A stretch of 64,000 bases of DNA from Ypsolopha sequella (taxonomy: Eukaryota > Arthropoda > Insecta > Lepidoptera > Ypsolophidae): NCBI GenBank assembly GCA_934047225.1, contig OW203991.1:1612001-1676000 (forward strand). The letters are read 5' to 3'. Shown here in pieces: positions 33,285 to 44,580 of this stretch. Every line of letters begins with the position of its first letter. Position 1 is the first letter of the stretch. The position numbers and the translations under genes were made by a program. The notes under the pieces are model-generated. The model was not told the DNA's origin. It saw nothing but the letters and a program-made list of their open reading frames with translations, and made no database searches.

Positions 33285-33760
33285 TTTAAGAGGATGACAT
33301 ACCCTAGCAACTTTTTTTATTACCCGTCCAGCACAATAAGTCTAATGGCAAAGACCTTATTTGCTTTTCATAGAGGCGATTATATGTTGGCTCTTTGGCC
33401 TCTTGTTCTTGGACGCGAAATACTAGTGATCAGCGAAACAACAAATTAGTGTGTTTTTAGCTAATACTGAAATATTTTGTAGGGAAAAAATATTGTATTT
33501 AGGTAACATCCCTTCATATTTGTATTTTATAAAAAAAATAAGCTGACCGCGTCTTTGAAACGAACGTTTGAAAACAAAAAAAAGAGGGTTGAAACATTTT
33601 TTTTTTGACAAAAGTATAAATCTTAAAACATTGTTTATAGGTGGAATCCCTAGATAAAAGATCGATAAATCAAATATATTTTCTTCAATATGAGGAGAGA
33701 CCTAGTTTCTTCCAATGAACCCTTGAAAACCTGGTGTTGTTGATGTTTTAGCGTCAGGTG
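33285..33760 (+). repeat. About 475-bp dispersed repeat D, copy 1
   Basis: AGGATGACATACCCTAGC, TTACCCGTCCAGCACAATAA, GAGGCGATTATATGTTGGC, ATATGAGGAGAGACCTAG to GCGTCAGGTGTCC. The second copy lies at 50875-51362, same orientation, with small indels. No inverted ends or coding frame identified. Confidence 0.8.
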
Positions 33761-34430
33761 TCCACTTAATATGGCGTCAGTGTCTGCTCAGAACAGTAGA
33801 AGGCATTTTAGATATGATTAGGGGTAAAATGTATAACCCAAATTCTTATACTTTGTATTTGTAAACATGTATTTTAAAATAATGTAATTCTTAATATTTA
33901 CGTAGGCATTAAATACGCAATCACTCCCTCATTACAAAATCTCTGAGACTACAGAGCCTACAAACTTGAAATTGTTCAAGAAATTCAAACGTGAAAGTAG
34001 GTCTTTGACGACGCAACAAGGCTCCCAGATGTAAATCAGAGAGAACTACACTGCAAAGGGCAAAAATATCGTAGGTATACCCAACCAAAATCAACAAATA
34101 AAATTCTTGAAACTTTGGTCTGGCGGCTCTACGAATTTTGTAATTCAATTAATTTTGTATCAAATTAATTAATTAATTTGAAATTAAATAAATAATCAAA
34201 TTAATTTTGTATTCAGGAAATATAATTTGCACCAATTCAGATTATCGCATTAACTTTGGATAACAATCGAACAATAGAAGCACGTGCTCCGGATGTCACG
34301 ACTCTTAAACTGTGAACAGCTAGTGTTCATACTTATAATTCTAGAAGTAACTAAGAGGTTTAAAAGAAAAATATTTATCACCCAACATTTTTATTTACAA
34401 CTACCCACATAGGGTTATCTACATACGAGA
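33761..34430. other. Unassigned; possible degraded Helitron interior
   Basis: AAATCTCTGAGACTACAGAGC and CTACAAACTTGAAATTG (33938-33978) resemble internal sequence of lepidopteran non-autonomous Helitrons. AT-rich runs follow (34120-34215). Confidence 0.3.
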
Positions 34431-34436
34431 AAGTAA

Positions 34437-34830
34437 TAGTAGTTTATGCTACAAGGGTGCAAAACAATAAATCACGAGGACGATTTAAAACACGAGCGTA
34501 GCGAGTGTTTTAAACGTAACCGAGTAATTTATTGCTCTTACGCCCGTGTATCATACTACGTTTTTCAATGCATAGTGTGAGAAAATAAAACAATCATAAT
34601 TTTGTGAACTTTAAATTGTAATTGGCTCAAAAGGACTGTATCCAAAGCCGTTAAACAGTGGAAAAAAAAGTATGACATTTATGATACACAGGAAAGGCTG
34701 CAGGTTAGCCAACCATTGTAAAAAAATAAAAAAATAATAATAATAATAAAGCCCTAGGGCAAAATAATCGACTTTCTGTTCGGTTTTGATGCATAAAAAG
34801 TGGGCCTTTACGAGGACATGCATTGAAAAA
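34437..34830 (-). mobile_element. Foldback MITE, family C, copy 3
   Basis: Reverse orientation: AGTAGTTTATGCTACAAGGG to GACATGCATTGAAAAAG. Confidence 0.85.
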
Positions 34831-35044
34831 GAATATAAAACTTTAAAAACATTTCCTGTTGGTTTCAGGTGTAATGAACACACGAACACCAGGTTAACTA
34901 TTATAATAATCTGTGACCAACTCATAAGAATGTATCAAGACCTTTTAATCCATTCACATTTTATGCGAAAACGGGTGTTCTGATTTAATTTACCTATTAT
35001 AACATAATACATTAGCAGTGGAATTTTTTATATTTCCTGAACTA

Positions 35045-35273
35045 CACAGCGTCACAAAATAGATACTCTCAGAAGGCCGACTCGACGACGGAGCGAAAAC
35101 AGACGCACACATGCATAGACGCGTACGTATGATGATCTCGGCAGAATTTCGTATTGGCATTCACCCGAGTATCTCCGAGATCGTCGTACGTACGCGTCTA
35201 TGTGTGCGTGCGCCTGTTTTCGCTAGTTATGCGGAGTAAACATTCTGTAAGTGGTTATTTTGTGACAGCGTGT
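35045..35273. mobile_element. Foldback MITE with CAGCGTCACAAAATA ends
   Basis: CAGCGTCACAAAATA at the left faces TATTTTGTGACAGCGTG at the right. Inner arms GAGCGAAAACAGACGCAC..ATAGACGCGTACGTATG pair with GTACGTACGCGTCTATGTG..GCGCCTGTTTTCGCT. The centre is GCAGAATTTCGTATTGGC. About 230 bp, single copy here. Confidence 0.8.
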
Positions 35274-35335
35274 TCAAGTTTGTAAGGTACTCCTTCAGCG
35301 CCGATGAAGCCGTGAACAAGGGCTAGTCTGCTCTT

Positions 35336-35738
35336 CTCTATCATATAAAATGCAACGTCTGTCTGTCTGTCTATCGTCTGTCTGTACGGCCACTTATAAC
35401 TTTGGCACCACTGAAAAGGTTTTAATGCAAATTTCATAATAACAATTTTTCAGAAAGGTTTTAAGGTATTTATCATCACGCTATGACTAAAGGAAGCAGT
35501 GCAGTGAGATTTTTAGTTAAACATGTAGTAGGTACACTAAGCGTAATCAAATTTAATCTAATTGTCATTGGTTCAAACCAAAAGCTGGAAAAAAATATAT
35601 AGTTTCTTTTTAGGTTCACTAAATACTAATATTTTTAAACTAAAACCTTAATCTATTGTCACCTGAAAAATAATTTTCCTTTATTCACCTTATTTCCACG
35701 AAAAACTCATCAACGCGGGTGGAGCCGAGCAAAAGCTA
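35336..35738 (+). mobile_element. Non-autonomous Helitron, 3' end interrupted by mariner
   Basis: Possible 5' start TCTATCATATAAAATGCAACG followed by a CTGTCTGTCTG tract; 3' part CAACGCGGGTGGAGCCGAGC then AAAAGCTA. The final AG of CTAG and the flanking T lie on the far side of the mariner (37038-37041: TAGT). The 3' hairpin plus CTAG is the Helitron signature; the 5' boundary is uncertain. Confidence 0.55.
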
Positions 35739-37037
35739 CGAGGGGAGGCTGAAAAGTAACCTACCTAACTATGAAAGAAAAGACGTAACTGGATAGTTTT
35801 TTTTTATTTTTCTATATAGTCCTTTGCTAGTAAAATGCACTTATTAAATTTTTCAAATATTGAATTTAAGCCATTAAAAAAAAAAAAAACGGTTTGTCGT
35901 CAAAATAGTCAGAAACCGCTGCCTTCATTTCGTCATCGGTCATAAATCTTCGTCGCCTGAGGTCTTTCTTGAGAAGTCTAAACAGAAAATAGTCACAGGG
36001 GGCTAGATCTGGACTATAAGGGGGGTGGTCAATGGTTTCGAAGCCATTGTCTTTAATTGCTAGCTTTGTTGTGCGTGCGGTATGCACTGGTGCGTTATCG
36101 TGCAAAATCAGAATTCCTTTGCTTAGTTTACTTCGCCGTTTTTCTTTTATTGTCTCTCTTAGTTGATATAATAAGTTTGAGTAACTAATAATCAGCATTC
36201 ATTGTAGTTTTTTTCGGTAAATAATCTATGAGCAAAATCCCTTCTGTGTCCCAAAAGATTGTAGCCATAAGTTTACCGGCCGATGGACAGACCTTAAATT
36301 TCCGAGGCGGCTTCTCATCCTTAAATTTCCACTGTAACGACTCTTGCTTACTTTCCGGGTCCCATTGTCGAATCCAAGTCTCATCACATGTTACAATTCT
36401 AGAAATTATTTCTTCCTCTTTCCCTCGACTCATGTCCAAAAACTCTTCGCAATATTTGACACGCCTCTCCATGTCAAATGCAGTCAACATTCTAGGGACC
36501 CAACGTGCACTAACCTTGGACATGTTCAAATGCTCATGAATTATTTCATTGACTCGCTCTTTACTGACGCCCACATCTCTAGCTATCTCCCACTGCTTCA
36601 CTCGTCGGTCCTCTAATATATTTTTTTTTCACCCTGGCTACATTTTCATCGGTGACGGCCGAAACTGGTCTTCCGCTACGAGGATCATCTTCGAGGCTCT
36701 CACGACCTAATTTAAACTGCCTTGACCAAAACTTTATAACAAATTCGGAAGATCACGAACTGCCAAACACACGTGACATACGCTGTCTGATCTCCGAAGG
36801 CGTATTCCCTTCTTTAGTCAAAAACTTAATCACCGCACGCTGCTCGATTTTATCCATTTTCACTTTTTCTACCGACATGTTCGAAACAATTGTAGGAGAC
36901 AAATAAACGTGATGCAATAAACAAATGAATGTAATACATTTTGAAAATAGAATAACAAACGAATATAAATCCATACCAGCCAGCATTATTTTTGTATATA
37001 TTTCTGACCAAGGAGATTACATATCAGCCGCCCTACG
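35739..37037 (-). mobile_element. mariner element, 1299 bp, TA target duplication
   Basis: Left end CGAGGGGAGGCTGAAAAGTAA and right end (reverse-complemented CGTAGGGCGGCTGATATGTAA) are imperfect inverted repeats, about three-quarters identical over 28 bp. TA flanks both (35737-35738, 37038-37039). Length is normal for mariner. It contains one transposase reading region on the minus strand, now broken. Confidence 0.9.
35804..36878 (-). pseudogene. mariner transposase, DD34D, frameshifted
   Basis: From ATG at 36878: MSVEKVKMDKIEQRAVIKFL (helix-turn-helix region), SEIRQRMSRVFGSS, then after a stop FWSRQFKLGRESLEDDPRSG, VSAVTDENVARVKK, and after a poly-T frameshift VKQWEIARDVGVSKERVNEI, SARWVPRMLTAFD (the WVPH-like motif), VTCDETWIRQWDPESKQ (first Asp). 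A 4-base insertion follows NADY near 36180. Then LILHDNAPVHTARTTK (second Asp) and HPPYSPDLAPCDYFLF (third Asp, 34 residues after the second). A poly-A run near 35880 shifts frame before LNSIFEKFNKCIL and the end DYIEK. The catalytic triad survives but the gene cannot make one protein. Confidence 0.92.
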
Positions 37038-37039
37038 TA

Positions 37040-38153
37040 GTATAATAATAAAAGCAAAATATCACTCACTCACTCCTTAAAAAAATCGCCGGAACTAACA
37101 AGCCTCGTGCTGGCACTCGTCAAGAGAGTTTGAAGTTTGTCACTCCTTTAGCGCGAGCGAAACCGTGGACAAAACTTGAGTAACAAATTTAGTTATATTG
37201 TACTGCAACTTGTAGAAACATTTATATTTCAAAGTCTAGCTTTTGTAAAGCCTAATAAATATTTGCTCTAATTATCTTACCTATATCTACAATATTAATA
37301 ATTAAATAGGTGCTAAAAAAGTTGTTGTTGTTTATTTCATCACTTACGAGTATTAATGGGTGAGGCGGAAACCACAATATTTAAAATTTTTGTTTACCTG
37401 TTTGTCTGTCTGTCTGTTCCGTTTTAATTCGAGAACCAGATTTGGATGGAGTTTTCTTAATCTCTGGTCAACTTTAAGCGGTGTTGATGAATTACTTAAT
37501 GCTTAGCTTTCCTACACATTTTCTAGCGACATATATTAATTGTAACTTATATGACACAATCTCATATAAACATTTTCATACACTCTCCCTAGTAGACTTA
37601 AACCCTGATCCCAAGACTTCGGTCGTAGGGCTAGAGAGCTTCGTTCATCTCATTCACAGACATTCTGACGCTTACACTCACATTCTCTTATATACATCAC
37701 CATATATACACACACACACATTTACACATTCACTAATCTGTACACACCCTTACTCACCTTAACATACAGCCGTATGCCTTACTTTAGTTTACTAGGAAAA
37801 TATTATTTAGAAAGTACTAGAAATGACGTAAGGCTAGTCTTATTTAGTTTTATGTTTAGTTTATCTGAATTTGTTTTCAAATTGTGTCTTTATTTTTTAG
37901 TTTTTGTTTATTTAATTTCTTATTTTTATATTATAAGTATAAAAAGTGATACGTAAGAGCGGGGTCTCCTATCACAGGTATACCTTTACTTAAAAGGTGA
38001 CCCCAACCACTGTTATATTACATATGATTAAGTTACCATAATAAACGATTTATATTTATATATTTATTTATATATTGCCAAGCCGAAAACTGTCAATAAT
38101 ACTCAAAGATTGAAAGACAGTTTCAAGCGAGCAAAGCCGCGGGTATAAGCTAG
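37040..38153 (+). mobile_element. Probable second Helitron ending in CTAG
   Basis: The 3' end TTCAAGCGAGCAAAGCCGCG then GGTATAAGCTAG (38150-38153) followed by T has the Helitron form. ATAATAATAAAAGCAAAAT and ATCACTCACTCACTCC at 37042-37077, with internal TTTGTCTGTCTGTCTGTTCC (37393), look like lepidopteran Helitron interior. The 5' boundary is not certain. The interior 37480-37960 holds weak ORFs only. Confidence 0.5.
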
Positions 38154-38809
38154 TCTTGCATAAACATAACGACAATGTTACATATATAGGTATACTCCAG
38201 CACGGACCATGTGTCAAATAATAATATTCGATAGTTTACAGTTTTCTCACAAGTTACTCACGGCAAAATTGTACATGAAACTGTACCAATTAATTTTGTA
38301 CCTTATTCCGAATCTGTAAGGTGTCTTTAGGAGTGTACAAGTTATTCCTCCGATACACAATGATGACAAATAAATTATCGAATTTGGTGTTTAGGCCAAA
38401 ATTTTAATAATATCAGTAGTTTTGAAGCAAATAAACATCTTGAATATTTTTATCATCGTTTTATTTGTTATTAATGAATCAGACGTAAAAAACGTAGATA
38501 TTTTTTGTAAGTATTGGCAAAATGAAACTAATTATTACCCAAACGTTATCCTTTGTTCGAAGATAAATGTTTTTGATTATTTTTAAATACATTTTAAATC
38601 TTCTCTCACAATGTTAAAAGCAATATTATTTTAGGATAATGATATTTTTAAGGCAGCAACGTCAAATGTAAGGTCATCTCTTTCACTCCTACTGGGAATA
38701 TTTCATCCACCCTGTGAAGAGTGGTGCAAGTTTAAGCGAATTTCCACTACTTTAATCTCTCTGAGTAGAGAATGATATAAAATATTTATTCGTTAAATTT
38801 TGACCACCT
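38154..38809. other. Unassigned AT-rich sequence
   Basis: Nothing recognised. Confidence 0.35.
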
Positions 38810-39625
38810 CTGTGATCTAGGGGTTCGTGTACTCCGATCATTCTCAGTAGATCCGTTGGCTAGATCCATCATGGATCTAGACCAAGGCTGGCCAATAGAT
38901 TTTCCAGGTGAGCAAAATTTCATAGACTATGGTGGCGCCGGGCCACCACTACTACCTTATTCATAAGGTATTTTATGCACAAAAAAGACAAAATATGCTT
39001 TAATTTACTTTATTTGTAAATTAAATGAATTAACATATTTATTTTTATATAAAGTGAATTTCTTTTTATTTGCCGACCTAAGTACTGGCGGGCAAATTCA
39101 AATGCCTCGTGGCCCGCTATGCTTGGGTTTGGCCAGCCTTAGTCTAGACCACCAAACCCATGCCGTGGGTTTGAATCCCGTGGGGGACATTTATGCCCAA
39201 AGTATTATTTTAGTTTTATATATTTTATTTTTATTTATTAAGATGAAGATATTTATTATTTACATATATTAATTAAATATTAAAGATAACTTATTTGTTT
39301 TTTTATTCAGTTTACATTATATATTTATATAAAAACACTTATTAAAATAATTATTTCCAGATATATTTCGACATTTATAGTCGGCGTCAGTGGAATTAGA
39401 TACAATTATATATATTAAGATATTTATATGAAGATATTTATATATTAAAATGTGGGTGTATTTGTACCCAAAGTACGGCAATAGAGCTCACCACCCATCA
39501 CGCTGGCACGTAATAATCGTCGGTGAAACGTGGATGTCCGACTCGAACAATTTGTGTGACTTACATTTTACAGACCAGTCGAGAACACCCCTGACACCTG
39601 GGGTTCATGTCGAAAATCTTGTATC
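38810..39625 (+). mobile_element. tRNA-derived SINE, interrupted by a hAT-like insertion
   Basis: The head CTCTGTGATCTAGGGGTTCG resembles an A box; after the insertion the B box region GTGGGTTTGAATCCCGTGGG lies at 39164-39184, then GGGACATTTATGCCCAAAG. The body CAATAGAGCTCACCACCCATC, TAATAATCGTCGGTGAAACG and CCCCTGACACCTGGGGTTC continues at 39440-39620. Other copies: 39750-39945, 52560-52745 (+), 42545-42670 and 56865-57062 (-). Confidence 0.65.
38884..39142. mobile_element. hAT-like MITE nested in the SINE
   Basis: Ends AAGGCTGGCCA (38884-38894) and TGGCCAGCCTT (39130-39140) are perfect inverted repeats; TCTAGACC flanks both sides (38876-38883 and 39143-39150), the right copy two bases beyond the repeat. 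An 8-bp duplication fits the hAT superfamily. The interior has ATGGTGGCGCCGGGCCACC and no coding frame. Confidence 0.75.
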
Positions 39626-39749
39626 AATTAAACGCCGTTTCTAATTCCTTTCACTAAGTGAACGCGAGATAGGCAATACTAAGTTTTTCAAAATTTAAGA
39701 TCATATACCTAGTGTTTGTATGCTTAGCACTCGCTTAATGATAAGTAGA

Positions 39750-39945
39750 AAATATTGGGAGGTAAACCCGCATGGCCCAATAAGCGTGTATTTCTGCCTG
39801 AAGTACAGCGATAAGGTTCATGCCCTGTCACGTTGGGACATTAAAATTTTCCGTGAAAAGAGGAGGTATCAGGTATTCAGTATCAGTTCACACTTGGAGA
39901 TACCACTGACACCCCTTCAAGATATATGTCGTGACGAATTGTTCT
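39750..39945 (+). repeat. SINE body, degraded copy
   Basis: CATGGCCCAATAAGCGTGT, AAGTACAGCGATAAGGTTC, CACTGACACCCCTTCAAG and ATGTCGTGACG follow the SINE body order. Confidence 0.6.
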
Positions 39946-41180
39946 TTTATCTACTCTTATCTACTTTTATTATAACACCGCTTTGATAACCAATCAGAAC
40001 CCTTCCCCTGCTTTGATGTTTTCCAGGTCAAGTGTCACCTCTGCTGGCAGCTGGTAAATGCTGCCAGAAGTTGCAAGAAACGGCGCAATATGATTTATAT
40101 AAAAATGTATATACTTTATGAATCTGCATTAATTAATTACCTGTTAAATGCAACTTATGTAATTTTTAATGTTACTTTTATTTTGTGAAACAAAAATCTA
40201 ATTTTTTAAACTACTAACAAAGGGCATTGGATTCCAAGACACATTTGAAACTAAATATTTTAATGAAAATAGGGTTATTATGAATTAAAAACACAAAAAA
40301 CCTCATAAAACTACATAAAATAACAATATATATAGCAGTTTTTATTAAAATATACACATAAATAGATTAGAGCAAGATATATTTATGTAATATACATATT
40401 AAAACTGCTATATATTAAATATTATATTATAAATAAAATCCGAAAAGTAATACATAATATAATAATATATTTTATTACATAAAATAACTCTTACACATTT
40501 CCTAAATTTTGTATAAAAACCAACAAATACAATATTTTTAACGTAAATATTTCTAATGTTATGCGAAGACGATATTTTTGATGGTCGTAGATAAAGAATT
40601 GTTTGCAACTGAACATAATTAGATAATGGGACACTCATGCAAAATTATTTCGAAACTCACTTCGTTCGTTTCGTAAACAAGCACTCGTGTCCCAATGTCT
40701 CTCATTATGTGACAGTTGCACAAAATACTATTTATAAATCGTGCTTTACAAAAGCTATTCGTTTATGCCTTACACCAACTCCGCAATGCTGCGTGCCGCA
40801 CATGCGCGGTCGGTCTCGGCCTCGGCCCGGGTAGAAAGTCTATTACTTTTTTTGTTTCAGCTGCGTAACGCAGCCTGCGTTCCTAATTACGTTACAAAAA
40901 GTTCTCGCCGAATCTACCAATAATAAAAAGTATTGGTTTAGATGGAATTTGCTGGAATCGGTTACAGAGAGGAAATGCGAAAGTAACTGAGTTTCGCTTC
41001 AAAATGCAAAATAAAATGGGAAGGGGTGGTCATTTGTGTGGGGAATAAACTGTGAAGAGGTGAACGAGAAGTAAATAAAGCTGGACAAGGATTTTTACGT
41101 AAACGTACGTTGTAGGCAACCTGTTTACTAACACAATTAAATATTTAAATAAAATGTAGGTATCAATGGATTAGCCATAT
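39946..41180. other. Unassigned; one foldback and a GC-rich patch
   Basis: At 40325-40425 ATATATATAGCAGTTTTTAT..ACATAAAT faces ATTTATGTAATATAC..AAAACTGCTATATAT. 40780-40900 is GC-richer (GCGGTCGGTCTCGGCCTCGG) but shows no gene. Confidence 0.45.
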
Positions 41181-42050
41181 ACAACGTGTAACAGAAAGGT
41201 GTTACCATATTTGAAGAACTTATTCAGTCAATGGTATAGAACAACTTTTACTATGAAACCAAACCTGAAATCTCGAAAAAAAAATCTGCTCTTCGGCCGA
41301 GCGGCATTGCATTTTTCTATGAAACAGTAAAATTTTTTTTTCGAGATACAGGTTACAAAATTTAAAATTCAAAAAGTTTATTTTGCAAAGTAGGTATATA
41401 TAATACACGTTTCACAAGTCAAATTTTAATCTTATAAAAATATATGTAATAAAATAATAAATGTACATGAACTACTTAGATTAAATGTTTATTTAATTTA
41501 TGTAGCAATATATATACAATTAAAATTATAGGTAAAATATTATTATACAAGGTGAAATCCAATCAACCGCCCGAACCCATACCGGAGACCCGGCTAGGGA
41601 CCAGGAACAAGGTACAATGATCACCAACCGAGCCCCCAGCACGAATCCAGGCGGCCGACCAAATCCCATCCTATATACTACATAGTAATAGGTTACGTAT
41701 ATAAATACATGCCTACCTCCGCCCATTCGATTAGTCTTGCTAAGAAGAACGGGCAAGAAACTTGGCAAGATCATGTCTTTTTTTTTAACATAAACTTAAA
41801 CTATACATTGAATTACTTATATCTACTTTAACCAAGGGATAAGAAAATACAAGACAGCAGGAATTCAGGTTAATGAAAAAAGAAAAACATATATATCTTT
41901 GCCTACCTGTCTCATATAGTCAATTTCCTTTTACAGTCTGTAATTAATTAATTTTCCATAATAAAATTTGTTCCATAATAAAAGTTGTTCTATACCATTG
42001 ACTGAATAAGCTCTTCAAATATGGTTACACCTTTCTGTTACACCCTGTAT
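41181..42050. mobile_element. Foldback MITE A, copy 2, split by an insertion
   Basis: Left part 41181-41350 (ACAACGTGTAACAGAAAGG..GAACAACTTTTACTATG) and right part about 41966-42050 (AATAAAAGTTGTTCTATACC to TTCTGTTACACCCTGTAT). The central segment is inverted relative to copy 1. About 610 bp lie between the halves. Confidence 0.8.
41350..41790 (-). mobile_element. LINE 3'-UTR-type fragment inside MITE A
   Basis: TTTAAAATTCAAAAAGTTTA through CCGCCCGAACCCATACC, GATCACCAACCGAGCCCC and CCTCCGCCCATTCGATTAG; same element as 19185-19735 but without the 130-bp insertion. Confidence 0.65.
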
Positions 42051-42544
42051 ACATAATTAGATAAGCTTCTCATTATAAGTGAACATTGTATTTGTTCTTT
42101 ATGAGAAATAAACGTCTTAAACCATAACAGAGGAATTCGATGAATATTTCCGATATTGTTATTTTGTTATTTGGGTAAGAAATTCAGATATTCTTAGAAA
42201 AGCTTTCCTGAGTGCCGCCTGAGATTGGATCTCTCTGCCAGCGTCCGTTGATCCGGATATCTACCTACATATACTCTTACCTAGATTTCCTTGAAAATAA
42301 GCGTAAATAGGTATCTCTCTGGACGAGCGCTCTTCATCCTAGCTCTCATCGACGTTTACCTCCAGGTGTGGTAGTGGCCAAGAGTAAGCAAATTGTAAAT
42401 AAAAAATCGGTCAAGTACGAGTCTGACTCACACACCTAGGGTTCCGAGTTTCGTCAGTTTTACGGAAATATATATTTAAAATCTTGGCCATAACGTTTAA
42501 GATGACTAAAATAAAAGAAATGTTTCTTTGTTTTTATTTTACGA
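42051..42544. other. Unassigned; GGGTTCCG fragment
   Basis: AAAAAATCGGTCAAGTACGAG..CACACCTAGGGTTCCGAG (42400-42450) is the start of a GGGTTCCGTAC-family copy. No gene seen. Confidence 0.4.
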
Positions 42545-42670
42545 CATGAATCCTTACGGAGGTGTCAGAGGTGTTCCGAGTGTGAACTGTGAAATGCATG
42601 TCACAGTCCACACTCGGTACACCCGCGTTTCGTCGACGATTATTACGTCCCAACGTGATGAGTGGTGAGG
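42545..42670 (-). repeat. SINE body, reverse orientation
   Basis: ACGACATGAATCC, GGTGTCAGAGGTGTTCCGAG, CCGCGTTTCGTCGACGATT, ACGTCCCAACGTGATGAGTGG: complement of the body at 52560-52745. Confidence 0.7.
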
Positions 42671-42824
42671 CTTGCCATACCTCTGTCACCAGTTGAAATG
42701 AAAGTATTTGTCAGTAAGTATATAGTTAGATCTTGTTCTAACTATTTAGGGTGCCACGGGCGTATTTGTAGCAATAGTTGTTTGTATTTATGTACACGCC
42801 ACTTGGAGAGGCTCCTGTCATGTA

Positions 42825-42935
42825 CAGTGGAGACCGCATCAAGTAAGACACATTGAACTTTGTACCAATCTTATATTCTTCTCTGTAGGGGCTAATTTCG
42901 TACTGCTAGTGTATAGCTTTATGTGATCTCCACTG
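42825..42935. mobile_element. Tc1/mariner-type MITE, 111 bp
   Basis: CAGTGGAGACC at the left, inverted GATCTCCACTG at the right, both flanked by TA (42823-42824, 42936-42937). Confidence 0.75.
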
Positions 42936-43061
42936 TACCAAATGTCATGGTGATGAGGAATCTTTAGGCACCGACCGCACAGAGCTACGTTCTGCGTTAC
43001 ACGGTCACTGTAATCTATGCTACGACGCCTGGATCTTTACACACACAGACCGCGAGAACGC

Positions 43062-43458
43062 GCGTTCTATTGTTACCGGTCGACCACAGCTTCAGGCTTC
43101 GAGAGGCGCGCCAAGCGGTTCGTCTTGCGACGGCGCTGGCGGAGAGAACAACTGTATGAAGTTGCATAGAGCCGGCCATGGGTCGCCACTCACGCGTCTT
43201 GTCCGTCTTCGAGTGACTTGCGCTCTCGCGACCGCGGTGTGCGGGGAGGTGGGGAGCCGCGCCACAGATCGAGCACATAGGACGAGCCTATTGTCGAGCG
43301 CTTTGAGCGAGCGAGCGCGCTATACATCCGATGCGGTCGAAGGCGCCGACGGGTGTCGTGGCAGGGCAAAGCCCGTCGCAAAAACCGCCTGGAAGCGCAG
43401 CAAGAAGCGCCGCCAGAAGCCTGAAGCTATGGCCGAGGAGTTAGATCGCAGAACGCGC
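43062..43458. mobile_element. GC-rich foldback element, copy 1
   Basis: GCGCGTTCT at 43062 is inverted at 43450-43458, and ACAGCTTCAGGCTTCGAGA..GCGCC at 43086 faces GAAGCCTGAAGCTATGG at 43417. The centre holds CTCGCGACCGCGGTGTGCGG and GAGCGAGCGAGCGCGC. It is very GC-rich in an AT-rich setting. A partial second copy is at 52890-53118. Frames at 43156-43527 and 43381-43190 are by-products of composition. Confidence 0.7.
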
Positions 43459-43864
43459 TTTGTGTCGAGGGCGCCTTACATAATTGAACTATTTATTCAA
43501 CAACACGTGCACTTTAGAACTTCATGAATACCATAATGAAAAACCACTTAACATTTTGTTAATATCCAAAGAGAAATTCACAACTCCACTCAAGCACTAA
43601 GTCCAGTGTTTTACATCTATTTGAGCTAGCTCAAACAAAACCCTGCTATTGAAATATGTGACTTAGCCTCTTAAGATAAAGTTGTTTATTGAAATAAGTA
43701 GCAGATGATGATCAACTTAGCAACCTGGCGAAATGCAATTAGGCTCTTGAGATACAAGTAAAAGGGATTAGACGAAACATCTACTCGACTGTCTAGTCAG
43801 TTGAAGAACCTGTGAGTTATAGTTCCGATATTGATATTGTTAAAGTACAGAACTGTTCATTATA

Positions 43865-44471
43865 CAGTGTTTCCCTCGTACAAGTGCACATCTGAAAGTG
43901 GGTGAAACTAGATCTAAATATACCGACAAAAACATAGAATTTTTTTTTTTTTTTTTATCTTGAAAAAATACTCCACCTGGGTTTTGTATGGGAGGCGAGC
44001 GGCAGTGCCTTTGGTTAACCGCTCGTAGAAAATATTTTATTTATGATAGAACGTTGTATTTTTTTTTGTTAGAAAGATAATGGAATAGGCAATGATAAAT
44101 AGGAATAAAAGTATAGTAAAATAAAAACATTATTTTGAAAAAAATTACTGTTACTGAAAAAAAGACGGAAAAATTAAAGAAATAATCTTTAGGATATTAT
44201 TTTTATAGTAAAGATAGTTGATTATGTTTTGTTTTTGATTTGGTATGCAACGTCTATTTTTAAGGATTATAACAGTTTTATTTCATTGCATTACTCGCGA
44301 TAGATCAAAAGTTATGACATATTTATACATAGTCTCCGTGGTAGGCAAAAAAAAAATTAAAACGTAAATTTATAAAACAAAGATTTTCTAAAAAAAAAAA
44401 CATTTTTTGTCGATAAAATAAGGTCTAGTTTCACCCCTTTTCGGATGTGCACTTGTACGAGGGACACACTG
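43865..44471. mobile_element. Tc1/mariner-type MITE, 607 bp, about 50-bp terminal repeats
   Basis: Left CAGTGTTTCCCTCGTACAAG then TGCACATCTGAAAGTGGGTG and AAACTAGA; right end is the complement of CAGTGTGTCCCTCGTACAAG, TGCACATCCGAAAAGGGGTG, AAACTAGA. TA flanks both sides (43863-43864, 44472-44473). The interior is A/T homopolymer-rich and non-coding. Confidence 0.85.
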
Positions 44472-44580
44472 TATAAATGATATGTGCATTGACAATAGTA
44501 GTTTATGAAACTGTTATAATCGTTGGTTGTATTTGAAATAGAGGCTTATGAAACACTTTTACTTTTATGAAACAAGCGTA

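Noticed and set aside
43156..43527. 123-codon arginine-rich ORF
   Set aside because: Lies in the GC-rich foldback; stops are rare there because of composition, and the second copy at 52.9 kb does not preserve the frame.
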